DNA from: Lomentospora prolificans
Lineage: Eukaryota; Ascomycota; Sordariomycetes; Microascales; Microascaceae
Assembly (NCBI GenBank): GCA_029532625.1
Contig: JARFXM010000002.1
Location: forward strand, 310,001-374,000
Length of the DNA: 64,000 nucleotides
Direction: 5' to 3'
A program made the position numbers and the translations under genes. Position 1 is the first letter of the stretch. Each line of letters opens with the position of its first letter. Shown piece after piece: positions 1 to 10,794 of this stretch. The notes beneath the pieces were generated by a model. That model saw only the letters and a list, made by a program, of their open reading frames with translations, made no database searches and had not been told where the DNA came from.

Positions 1-2104
1 CCAGGGAGATTGTTTCGAGCATTGTACACCTTGCACGGCACTTCATTATCTCAGGAGCTTTCAGAAAAGAGAAAAAGTAACTGCTATATTCCGCCAGTCT
101 CTGAAGTCACTATTACTAATCTAACTAGGATGAAGGATATCCGGAGCTTAGCGAATCTTGATTACGATATCGAAAATAATGGCAAACGTCAGTAGGGCGA
201 CTCCTCCACCTTGTTTGGCATCCATGGCCAAGTGCGGTGAACAGGTACTCGAAGAATCTCCGAGACTTCTTCTAGGTATCATAGTCTATGAGTCTCTGGC
301 ATGTGCAGTTAATTGTATAAATCTCTATTACCCGGTATGATGTGCGCATCCAGGTAGTCGAAGTAATGGGAGCATGTCCCCGTAGATGTTTAACCAAAAC
401 CCTCAAGGGGCGGGTCTTGATCGACTAGCTGCTTTCTTTGAGTCGTAATAACCTGAAAATGTATCAAGAGAAACGCTGCACATGATCGCTTTGGGCCGGG
501 ATCTGCAGAGAACGGTTGAGAAGGACAAGAATAGAACAATCCCCGAATATCGTTTCTTTGCTTGTGGTTGCAGCTTGAACATATTTCACGCCGAGTATAG
601 GTCCCACAACCTCGAATAGAACCACGAACGACCGGAAAACAGCAATAAAGGAGTGCCTATTCACGGCGCCGAGACCTAGGCTGACTACGCCGGGGTCGAA
701 CTGGGAAAGGGATATTCTTGCTGAGCAGGCTCGCGGCTCCCTTATCTAGTGCGTCTTTACTCGAAACAAAGGCAACTGTATATATGAAGTGCGCGGATAT
801 TATTCAAGCTTGGGGCGCCGGGGGAATCCCGATTTCGCTTTTGTATGTCCTAAAGCAGCTGTACGCTCATCTTCATAGGTAGCTTTCCATCCACGACTGT
901 GAGAATCTTCGTAAGAACGAACTTGATATCCGTAGCCGACTCTGTGTTAGGGAAGTTCGAATTATCAAAGGCACGGAGAGGAATCTCCTTGAACCTGAAC
1001 GGGTCCCAACACACTACAACGCGTCGACTAAACCGTAGACCGCCGGTTCGCGCTTTATGGCGTGAGCGGTCACTAGAGTTTAGAACTTGGTGACCAACTA
1101 TTTGAAAACCGCAACCGGTGAGAGATATGAATCTCGTCATTATCTTGGCTTGATAATTGCGCCCTTCCATATCTCACGGAACTCAGAAGCGCTGCTCGGT
1201 ATATAATGGTATATAGCTGAAAGAGCACCCCTATGATACATTCAACCCCCAACCCTAGAAACTATCCTGTCGTTATAGTACTTACTGGCTCTACGAGACA
1301 GCTCATGCGGCATGACGGCCAACCACAGTCTAGGCGTGTAGATTGAAAAGGAGGCGCTAGCCAAAAGGTGATCTTGTCCGATATATGGCGATGAAGGCTG
1401 GTTCACGAGGGCTAAATGGTGCGAATATAAGCATAGAATTTACTATTGGGGCAGATACCACCTTGCAGAGAGCAGAGGTCTGGTAGAATAATACATGGTC
1501 CTCTAAATAGTTACGTGACAGAGCGAGGAGTGTCATTCTCCTTGCCCTGAGCCATAGGATATCCATATTGGCAACTAGATGCACCCTTTCTCGACTAAAA
1601 GATTAGTAAACAGAATTTCGTGTGGAATGGAGGGTGTAAGTAGGAGGGCCAGTCGTGAAGTGATCTAAGTGAAATGTGACCGTATTCCGATAGTCTCCTC
1701 CGGTAAAACCGAATCACGAAGATATTCACCGGATTAGTCCTCGGTATGGAAGGCGTTGATATGAAAACAATTTCCTCACTACAAACAAGTAGAATTATGG
1801 ATTTTCTTTTAAGGCCTCTCTTATTGAAGCCTTGCACTGCTTCTAGTAATCCTGTTCTTGGATTCTCCTCGCCAATTCTTGTTAGTAGGTGCAGCCCATC
1901 AATTGGAAGCTGAGCGAGAATGAGCGAGAACATGAAGCACGCCAAGTCAATAGGATTCGTTGCATCAAAGTACCCCGGCGGTGCCTAAAATCAGCTGACC
2001 GACTGGCTCCTACACCACACCACCTCACACGCCCGCCACCTACATGGACTACCGCCAAGACGCCCGCACAGCACAGCAAGCATTCACTCGAGCGAGCCCA
2101 AGCC
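1..2104. other. Gene-free left end
   Basis: I see no supportable gene on either strand. The open frames are short, lack G/C-biased third codon positions and match no family I know. The base composition is even, without the long pyrimidine runs that mark non-coding DNA elsewhere in the window. No terminal repeats or transposase motifs were seen, so it could be old degenerate sequence, but that is a guess. Confidence 0.5.
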
Positions 2105-2901
2105 ATGGATACGGCCGACGCACCGCCGGCCGCACCGCGACCAAGCGGCAAGAAGCCACGCCGCATTTACCCCCAAAACCCACGTCCTGCCGTTCACCGA
2201 CCACGCCGATAACCCCGCCCTCATGGTTTTCATCGGCCACCAAGACCGCCCCTTACCGCCCTTGTACTCGTTTACCTGCTACTTGACCCATCCGGATGCT
2301 GTCTTGAGCCCGGAGGACGTGGGGGAGCTCTATATGTCTCTCGGGAAAGACAATTCCTTCCTGAGAGAGTTCCCGACTTGGATCCGGCTCGAATTCCACT
2401 GCCTCCCCAATGCTACGGAGGAAGAGTGCGCGGCGCACTACCGAGGAGAAAAGGTCGCGCGAGGCGATTACCGACGGCAGATTGAGGTCCTGGAGAACTG
2501 GCCTGAAGGTGCTGACCCGCCGCAGAATGAGGAAGCAGGTGCCCAGAGACTACCGGGGCTGGTGCCGACATACTACGACAAACACACTCATCAGTGCTAC
2601 CACAGTATACTATTCTTATTCCAGCAAAAAGACTGGCGTGACGGTGAGCAGCTGGTGCGATGTGTCTGGTTCGACCCAATCCCAGACGACGAGTACAAGC
2701 AACTCTGGGAGGAAGGCGAGCCGGAAGTGCTACAACCCTTCCAAAGCAGAGACATGACAATCAGGGACGACGACAAGTACGCCTTAGACAGCTTGCCGGA
2801 GATTGGGTGAGCGGATGTGGTCGCAGGGCTTCCTCGACACGAACAATGTGACGTTGCCGGCGTGGTCAAGAGCCTTCGAACAGGGATGGAATCGTTGGTG
2901 A
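2105..2901 (+). CDS. Conserved-looking hypothetical protein, frame broken twice
   Basis: I do not recognise the family. The main open stretch (2223-2810) has strong G/C third-position bias and reads as a soluble, acidic protein with aromatic-rich blocks (for example FPTWIRLEFHCLP and QLVRCVWFDPIPDD). The open frame extends upstream of the Met at 2223. The best start is the ATG at 2105 (MDTADAPPAAPRPSGKKPRR), but that frame joins the main one only if one base is removed in the C5/A4 run near 2170-2178. At the other end the frame stops at 2808. Removing one G from the GGG at 2805-2807 instead lets it run on through a coding-like tail (GERMWSQGFLDTNNVTLPAW) to a TGA at 2899-2901. The whole would be about 265 residues. 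Both changes are single extra bases in homopolymers, so assembly error is as likely as gene decay. No introns explain them. Confidence 0.55.
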
Positions 2902-5900
2902 TCTTCCAGCTCGGCGGGAAAATCGGCTCGAATTCTCAGGTAGAGGCACGAGATCTGCATTGATGAAAATCCCACTTGCAAACGAGTCAAGCCCCACCGC
3001 GTTACATGAGGAGGGCGTGTGAGGTGAAAGACAGGAGAGTTTAATTCAGCGTGCAGGTAGGTGCTTCGACCGCACCTACCTGATTTTGTTACAACTCACC
3101 GAAGTCCAACACGTCGCCGAGTGGGTAAAGAGGAATCTCCATATGCAGCTCGATGGCCGGGATGGAGTACTCGTGTGCCATTTTTTTTTTTTTTTTTTGT
3201 GGCGGCACGGTTCCTCACCTGGCGGGCGCTCGTGAAACTTCCGCATCCCGGGAGACAAATGGGGGTTGCTATCTCGTGTCGGGACTGTGGCCAGCAGCAA
3301 GTATTTGTCAACGTCTGCAGGTAATACGGATAGCCCTCCGGTCGGGAAGCAAGGTGTGGAAGTGTTTGCTCGTTCCCAATAGCAGGCCCTCGTCGAGTGG
3401 CGTCAGAGAGATGGGGAGGCAAGGAAGAAGACCGGAAGCCTCGACCCGGGTAGCCTTTCCTCGTCCATCCCTAGCTTTGCGAGAAAAAGTATTAACCCAA
3501 GGGGGGGGTTTGCTCCTTTGGAAGGGTCCTTGTCCCTTTGGCAGGAATCGGCTTCGCGTGATCATATCCAATTAAAGACTGCCTTGCATGGCAGTTCATT
3601 ACTTCTCATGTCGGACACCCCAAGCTAATGCGCCCTCTATCGTTAGCGCGATCCCAAAGGTCCCCTTGCCCTTGTCAGCCCGGCGCGAGGGGCGAGCCGG
3701 GCTCAAAAGGCATCTGGATCCTAGCCTCGGTCATTCAAGAAGAAAAAGGAACACGAGGTCGAGCGAGTGGGACACCGAACATTGTGAACCGGGAAGGTTT
3801 ATGGCAAGGAGCAGGAAATCTAGGTCACGAGGGCGGGTGATAAATGACGGCTATGAAGCCCAAGTGGTACTGCAGGCATTTCAACCGGAGCCCCCCCTTG
3901 CATCGTCGAGATTGACAGACCGTGACCATTGCCACGCAGCTGGTGATGTGGCTTGGGAGGCCAAAAATGCGGAATCGGCATCAAAGCACGACATTGTAAA
4001 CACCCGTGGCTGGGAACAGTTGAACCCAAGAAACCTCTGGCCCAAGGAGAATTGGGCGCCAACGGCCCGCCACATTTCCTACCGTGGAAGGTGGGAGCGT
4101 GTTCGTTTGCGTCCCTCGCAGCTGAGCCTCACACGGCGCAATTCCTGTTACCGCTCCGCCGAACCGGACCCATCCCGTATGCTCTGTAACCACAAGAATG
4201 CAAAAGAGGAAGGCGGATCGGATGCAATCACCGAAAGAAAAAAAAAAGTTGACGTCTGCCCAAGGCGATCCAGGAGCGGCTTGCTCCCTCACCCGTCCCT
4301 ACCCTTGCCCTATGGATACGACTGCACCTGAGCTTAATCCACACGCTACATGACGCAAGACGACATAACACGAAACAAGCAAAGAAAAGGGGGGATTGCG
4401 ACACCTACCAGGGAGTACTGTATGAGGTCTTGTTGTCACCTTCTGCCCTCGCCCCTTTCCTTCGACCCTTATCGGACCATTACCCATTACGCTGGGGGAA
4501 GCACCTGAGCTCAGCTCGTCGGAAATGGGGCCATCCATCGAAATGTTCAGGTGGCTCCTGCTGCCCCCTTCCCGACGAATATGCGAGCGAGGGTAGCGCG
4601 CTTGCTCCCCGGTGCAGATTCCGGGCTCGAGTGGGCCTGAAACAAATGGGATCGTCCTGGAGGCGGTGAAGGAAAGGATAATGGGGCAAGGAGCATCGCC
4701 AGCTTCTATCGGATCGGGGAGAGACCCGTAGTGCGCGCTAGTTTGCATGTTTTAATGTTAGGTTGTGCAGCGAGCAGAAGGAAGAAAAAAGCAAACTGAG
4801 AAGAAGACAGAAGTATACATTAGGGAGCAGAGCGCGATTTATGGACAAATGGATGGATGGAGCTGCTAATGTTCGCTGGCCTCAGATGCCTCGTGGAATA
4901 GCTGGCTTGGCGGCATTCTAGAGGAAAGACAAGTAGCCAGCCAGCCAGCATTGAGGCCTTGGGGGAGAAGCAAATCCTCGTGCCTGGCGTCAGTGGGGTT
5001 TATTTAGCGGGACACAAAGGGCCTGGAACTTGCGCATCATTAATCATCGACTCGAGAGACAGATCAATCAGTGCTGGCCAGCTGGCTTAGGATGGTGCCA
5101 CAGGCGGTGCTTGCTCTAGATAGTGGAGGTTTATCGATGGGGGTTTGGGCGGCAGAGGCGGCTATCGCCTGGCCAGAAGACCCAACGAACATTACTAAAC
5201 GAGCCGAAGTCCCTTTCCCGCCAGCCAGCTGGAACGGGCCCCCCAAATTGAAACAAAAATGCCTAACGCAACCCCCCCTCCTCCCCCCAAAGCACAAGAT
5301 GACTCCTGCTGGCCCAAAGGCCGACCAGCTGGCACACCAGCCGACAACGCCCCCAACTTGCTGGACGCCCTGCATCTGAATAGACTGCTCCCTGTTAGGA
5401 AGCACACCGCGACCACGAACCTAGCCTGGCTGGCACACCGGGTTCAACTCCCATTCCCGCGCCGCCAATCTGATTTCGCCACTGGGTCCCAGAATGAAGC
5501 TCCATACCGCCGGTGCAGGAGCCAGCTTCGATCGATCAGGCCACACGGAATAAAAACGAACATGTTTGACCGGTAACGGCCCTAGCCGTTCTTTTTTCCG
5601 TCTCACTGCTTTTTACTCCCCAAAAAGATGTCCTATTGTGAGACTCTATCTCCCATCTCCGCGGACCGAATGATGTGGGCTTCTTAAACGCCCAGCTTGC
5701 AGGCTTCTCTTTTCTTTTTCTTTTTTCTTTCTTTTTCTCCTCTCCTCTTTTCTTTTTTTTTTTCTTTTTTTTTTTTTCACTCCCATCTCCATCCGAATCA
5801 TCAAAACCCCTCTAACAACCCGGCTTCGATGGCTGGCCCGTTTTCTGTCTCGGCCTGTCTGACCTTTTTATAGGCCATTTTCGCTGAGACAGCGTGTATT

Positions 5901-6566
5901 TGTATTTCCGGGATAGGAGACACGTGTAATGCGTGACGACGACGAATCCGCGACGTGTCTTGGGCGGCGAGTCAAAAGGCCAAGCGCCGTTCGATAGCAG
6001 CGGTGTCGGTCATCGAGTCTCCGCTTGCTGTGGTGTAAGCTCAAGCTTAGAAGTTCGCCCGCCCACGCGGTCTGGTATGGATGTTGGAGCAAGCTGTTCA
6101 TGTCTAATGTACCGAGTGCCACAGGCAAGGGCTAGGACGGACGAAAATGCATCAATTATATCGAGTGGTAGGAGAAAAAAAGCCGAGAAAAAAGCCAGAA
6201 TAACCAGAGTACAAAACACACGCCCAAACTCCTATTAGCCCAGTGAGTGCATCCTAAATTCCATCCTGTAGAAAAGCCATACCAAAAGAGAGGCAGGAAG
6301 ACCCCAAAATATTCTATGAAAGGTCCAAGGATATCTAAAAACCCATACGTATTGTAATAATAACAAAAAAAGAAAAATCCCATGGCCCAACCTCATGGCC
6401 CTCGGCCCCCCTCCTCACCAAAAATAAATGACACCCTATCCAATGTGTCCAATTTCCCTTTCCAAGATCCGGTTCATAAACGTTAAACAAAGGAGACGAA
6501 AATACGAGGAGAGAAAGGGGGGAAGGAAGACCCTACGCGTCAAGCGTAACCGTCTCGTGATTGCCA
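2902..6566. other. Long intergenic region with homopolymer tracts
   Basis: No gene could be supported. It holds an 18-base T run at 3181-3198, a T/C-rich tract around 5700-5780, and repeated GCCAGC/GCTGGC words at 4930-4950 and 5070-5440. A 247-codon open frame at 3588-4331 has basic, low-complexity composition and no family resemblance, and was not accepted. The right-hand part is probably the 3' flank of the minus-strand gene ending at 6567. Confidence 0.5.
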
Positions 6567-7390
6567 TTATCGTTGATTGACGGGATTCGAAAGCGGCACC
6601 GGGTCGCCATAGTAGTACCATTCCCAGCTCTCGGGCGGCCTCGTCGCCACGGTCGGTCTCCTGTCAGAGTCGTTTGACATATCGTGCGCAGGCGGGTAGT
6701 TGGATCGGTGCCTACGAGCGGCGTGCATCGAAGGTGAAGTCGCCACGCCGGTCGTCTGGCGTCTTTTCCGCCCTTCATCCTGTCTTCCAAGCCCGGAATG
6801 AAGGTCGGGCGGCGCATCGTCGGAGGAGCGGGGACGTGTCAACTGGCCTTGTGAATGCGTACGCATGTGGTGGGATTGGCCGTAGGAAGACTGGAAATGC
6901 GGGCTGCCGTTGGCCTTTTGAGGGCCAGGGCGTTGCGACTGGGGCGCCGGAGGAGGAGGAGGAGGCCGGGAGTAGCCGTGGTGAGTGCCCGGCGTGCTAC
7001 GGGAAGCACCGTCGTGGTAGGACCGTGGAGAGGTCATGGGCGTAGGCTGTTGCTGGGTGGGGATTGCTTCGTGGAGGGGAGATGAGGCGGGCGGTTGGGC
7101 GAGTTGGTTGTCGTTGACGTAGGCTCGGGTGAAATACATGAACTGCTCACCGTTTTCGGTCTCGCGGTCTGGTAAAGCATGTTAGTTGTGGATAGCTCAC
7201 GTAGATGAATGGGGCAGGGAGGAAAGGAAGACGCACTCAAGCTGGGGGGCTTCACATGCAAGCTCCAGTCGCCGGGGCCCGGGTCGAGGCTTACTCCTCC
7301 GGCACGAGCGAGTTGGAGTAGGTATTTCGAGTCGTCAATGCCCATGTTGTTGTTGTTCATCATTGCGAATGGGACTCCTGCACACGACAT
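6567..7390 (-). CDS. Pro/His/Ser-rich protein of unknown function, two exons
   Basis: The two exons are 7390-7237 and 7168-6567, giving 251 residues. The 68-nt intron (7169-7236) has donor GTGCGT, a CTAAC branch site and a TACCAG acceptor, and it joins the two frames in phase 1 to read ...KPPSLN-RETENGEQFMYF. The N-terminal ~85 residues are ordered and look conserved (MGIDDSKYLLQLARAGGVSL; DPGPGDWSLHVK). The rest is a low-complexity region rich in Pro, Ser, His and Arg with a run of eight prolines, ending in an aromatic patch (ESWEWYYYGDPVP). No domain was recognised. The start at 7390 fits a TATA box at 7443-7450, which leaves a 5' leader of only a few tens of bases. An alternative start is the internal Met just before the NNNN run. 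Confidence 0.65.
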
Positions 7391-7442
7391 AATGTGCAGG
7401 AGCTTCAACAAGGTTGGAGGATAAGGCTCGCTGCTCTAGTCG

Positions 7443-7450
7443 CTTATATA
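7443..7450 (-). promoter_or_regulatory. TATA box for the gene starting at 7390
   Basis: On the minus strand the sequence TATATAAG lies about 53-60 bases upstream of the ATG at 7390. This is a good fit to a TATA box with transcription starting about 30 bases downstream. It supports the chosen start codon and argues against a missing upstream exon. Confidence 0.5.
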
Positions 7451-8688
7451 CCGGGCCGGTTCCCTCTCGCTCTCCAGGGGGGTTTTGCTCTTTCTTGGTC
7501 GATATGATGCTGAGGAACTCCTAGACTGGAAAAAAGCTTCCATAGAAGGAAAACGAGAGGGAGGGAGGGGGGAGGGAGCTAAGGTGTTATATATCCGTCT
7601 GGACCGCTCACGATAATTGTTCCTAGACGCCCTCTTCCCCTTCCCGACACGATCCGCTCCCGTCCCGGTTGCGGGATCCAGTTGCACATCCCACCTTCTT
7701 TGCACTTGCTCCCACACTCCCTTGCCTGCAGTCTAACTCCACGCCCCCAATTTTCTCTTTCCTTTTCTTCCTTCCTATTGCACACTTCAGCTGGATACCT
7801 TCGACTAGTGACAAGGCAAATAGGAAAAGCAATCCCTAGGATCCCCTAGGAGTGAGCAGAGGGTGACCCACACGCCCATCCTGCCGCTTTAGTGTAAACA
7901 TCTTATGCTCAGCCTTTGCACACGTTTCTACTTGTAGGCGATCCTAGACCGGGGGGGAGTGGTTCAGACCCTCATCTTGGAAGAGTGCAGGGAAGGCGAG
8001 GGGAAGAGAGGAGGGGAAGGTAGGGGCGTGGAGGGAACGGGAGGAGTGTGGTGGAGAACATGAACAAAAGGGTCTCAATGGGGGGTACACTGCCTGTACT
8101 TGGAGATGGCAGTGGTACACAGCAGCCAGCCGCTGGCCCTGGGAAAATAAAAGAAAAAAAGAGGTGCAAAAGTTGGGAAGCTACGGTAGTGTAAGGACAG
8201 GGAGTGGCTGTTAAGGTTGCTGGTGTAGGGGGCGTGAGAAATAGGTTTGTGTGGCGTGCTAGCACCAGCTAGGCTGGCAAGCAAAAGAAAAGCAAAAGGG
8301 AGGAAAAAAAGAGATTATAACAGCCAAGAGAGAAAGATACCCGATAGATGGAGGGCACGTCCCGGCGCCATGGCTGGGCGCCACTGTGATGCAGCAAGAC
8401 GGGGATCGGCAGCATGGGACAGTCGGGGAAGAGGAAAGCAAAGCGTCAAGAAGATGAAGGAGGGGGTGTGGGGGGAGGGGAAAGGCCAGAGGAGCGGACG
8501 CCGTTGAAATGCAAGACAACAAGAATGAAGGGATAGGCAGCGGGCCAAGCTAAGAAAAGATTCAAAGACATGCTTCAGTCTTCATGTTTGGATTGATAAT
8601 AGATGCAACGTAGATATCAGGATCAGGTAAAAGGCGAAAGACCGAGGACATCGGGTTCCAGACATGTGCGCTTGTACATTTTATATAG

Positions 8689-8708
8689 ATATATATATAT
8701 ATATATAC
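8689..8708. repeat. AT dinucleotide microsatellite
   Basis: About nine to ten AT units lie in non-coding DNA, followed by a T-rich stretch. A simple repeat with no sign of function. Confidence 0.85.
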
Positions 8709-9098
8709 ACTTCTTTTTCATATCGTCGTGGCGTGGAATTTACTTTGGTATTATGCCCTCGCATGTATCGGCCCCCCTTTGGCATGTTTTCTTGGGGGCT
8801 TTTTTTCTTTCTTTTTTTTTTTCCCCTAGTGATGGCGTGGAGACATTTACATGTGGATCGTCGCTCGCCTCTCGCCCCTTTCTCCCTGCCTAAGCAAAGG
8901 TGCTTGGCGAGGTTTTCTCCGTTCGAAAACATCAGCTGTTAACCTCGACAACGTCGCAGAAACAGAGTCCGCCGTCTGGCAGTTCAAGGACCCTGATGAA
9001 TTTCCTTGCAGAGTTACACTCGGGGATGACTCTCCTGTTTCCTACCCGCAGTCAGATAAGATTCCCGGGGCTGACATGGACACCCCCTGGGTACCAGG

Positions 9099-9120
9099 CC
9101 CCCCCCCCCCCCCCCCCCCC
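9099..9120. repeat. 22-base poly-C tract
   Basis: An uninterrupted run of 22 cytosines on the plus strand, inside the gene desert and far from any recognised gene. Its exact length is likely to vary between isolates and to be poorly determined by sequencing. Confidence 0.9.
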
Positions 9121-10770
9121 TTCTTGCTGCTTCGCTGGCGTCATCTCCTCGCCGCCACAAGATAATATGGCATAATCCATCTTTGGATATCAAAAGAGTG
9201 TACGATGTAGTAGCGCCAGTGAGCCTAATACATCAGAGCCAGCTCTCGGCTCGGCTTCTGATAAACTACCCCTTGCTCCCATGGGTCGATGTGGAACCAC
9301 TTGGGCTGCGACCTTGGGAAGGGGTATAACATTGGGTTTAGTCCGGTTTTGGCATTAACCACAGAAGGGGGGAGAGCACTTGGAAACAATTATATGGAGC
9401 CGGCCGGCGAGGGAAGAACGGAACATGAGATGGGCGAATAGCACAGGGCCAAGATGAATAAAGGAGAGTAATGCCAAATGGTGCATTCGCAATAGGCCAG
9501 GCGCAGCAATGGCCTTATGGTGACTAGACCCAGAATGTAATGGACGCTTACCATAGCGTTGCAATATCTGCGATGCAACGGACCTAAAGCACTCAGCATC
9601 TTCTTTTTTGATGGCTATCCCGCGGAGGTTAGATGCCATGCTGCCGGGCCTTCCAACACCGACTAGCGTCCCGCATCGAGATGTCAAAAAGGAGGGGGGG
9701 TTGATGGCCATGCCTTCCCAGCCAGCAGTGGCAAACGCAGTCTGCGGCTCGCTGCAACGTCGCCCAGATGCAGACTATACCATGCATTCTACAGAGTACA
9801 CTAACTAAGAATATGCTTGAAATACTATATCATTGCTCAGCAAGGACACGCCTCGCCGGTCTGCCAGGGATGGGGTTGCCGCCAGGCTTTTCCTGTCTTT
9901 TCTTGCTGACGAAGGTTGCCTCGTGAGATGTGACGCTATTTTTACAAATTGCCTGATTTTTCACCACTTCAAGTAAAAGGAAGAGGACAGAACACTCCGA
10001 CTAGTGTGGCGGACGGCGAATATTCACTTCCACATTTTTCTTATGTCTACGCCTTTGTTCGTCAGAACTTTATACCCCATGCCGCAACGTGTAGCAATAT
10101 GCCGAGGTACGGCTTGCCTGACCCAATAAGCTCCCGGGGAGTGTATGAAGACGACGACCCACGCACGAGAAAAGCCTGTCGGCGGTTGTCTTTCTTCATT
10201 GTCGCGTGTCTGTGGTTTTTCTCCAATTCGCGTTCCAAGAACGAGATTATAAAACCCCAAAGACAGGTGATTGAGCCACGACTTGACACATGGCAAGGAC
10301 GGGGGGCTAGGAAGGCAACAGAGGGAAAAAAGGGAGATTCGTAGACATTCAGAGGAGGCAGAAAAGAAGTTCGTAATTGATGTTCTCGCGAGCCATCCAC
10401 GTCGGGATAGTTTACTCCAGATGGAATAAAACCACAATTGGTCCAATATGAGGATCCGGCTACGTCTGAAAACGGCAGCAAAGCGTCGAAAAAAAGTAAG
10501 GGGGCGAGGGGCCAAATGCACAGATGCGGAAAGGGGAATACAACTTCCTGAAGTGGGTGGGTAAGGGGAGCCAAGAGATGGAAAAGAGTAGCGTGAAAGG
10601 GGAGAGTACAAAGATGGCAAAGAAAGCAATGATGGGTGGGGAGATCGGGGAGTGGAAAAAACAACGCAAAGGTTGGGCCGGTCAGAGCCGTAGTGTTGCT
10701 CTTTCCTGCTTTCGAGGCGCCCTGTCGCTGTGCCTGTTTCCCATGTTTCCTGGGCTGATGCATGGCTGCA

Positions 10771-10794
10771 TTTTTTTTTTTTTTTTTTTTTTTT
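10771..10794. repeat. 24-base poly-T tract
   Basis: An uninterrupted run of 24 thymines on the plus strand. On the minus strand it resembles a poly(A) tail, as a retroposed transcript would leave, but no gene body or target-site duplication was recognised beside it. Confidence 0.85.

Noticed and set aside
3588..4331. 247-codon plus-strand open frame
   Set aside because: Basic, low-complexity product with many Arg and Ser, no G/C third-position bias, no family motif, and competing open frames on both strands.
5430..5480. tRNA-like GGGTTCAACTCCC word
   Set aside because: It resembles a T-arm, but no matching acceptor stem, D-arm or anticodon arm could be placed around it.
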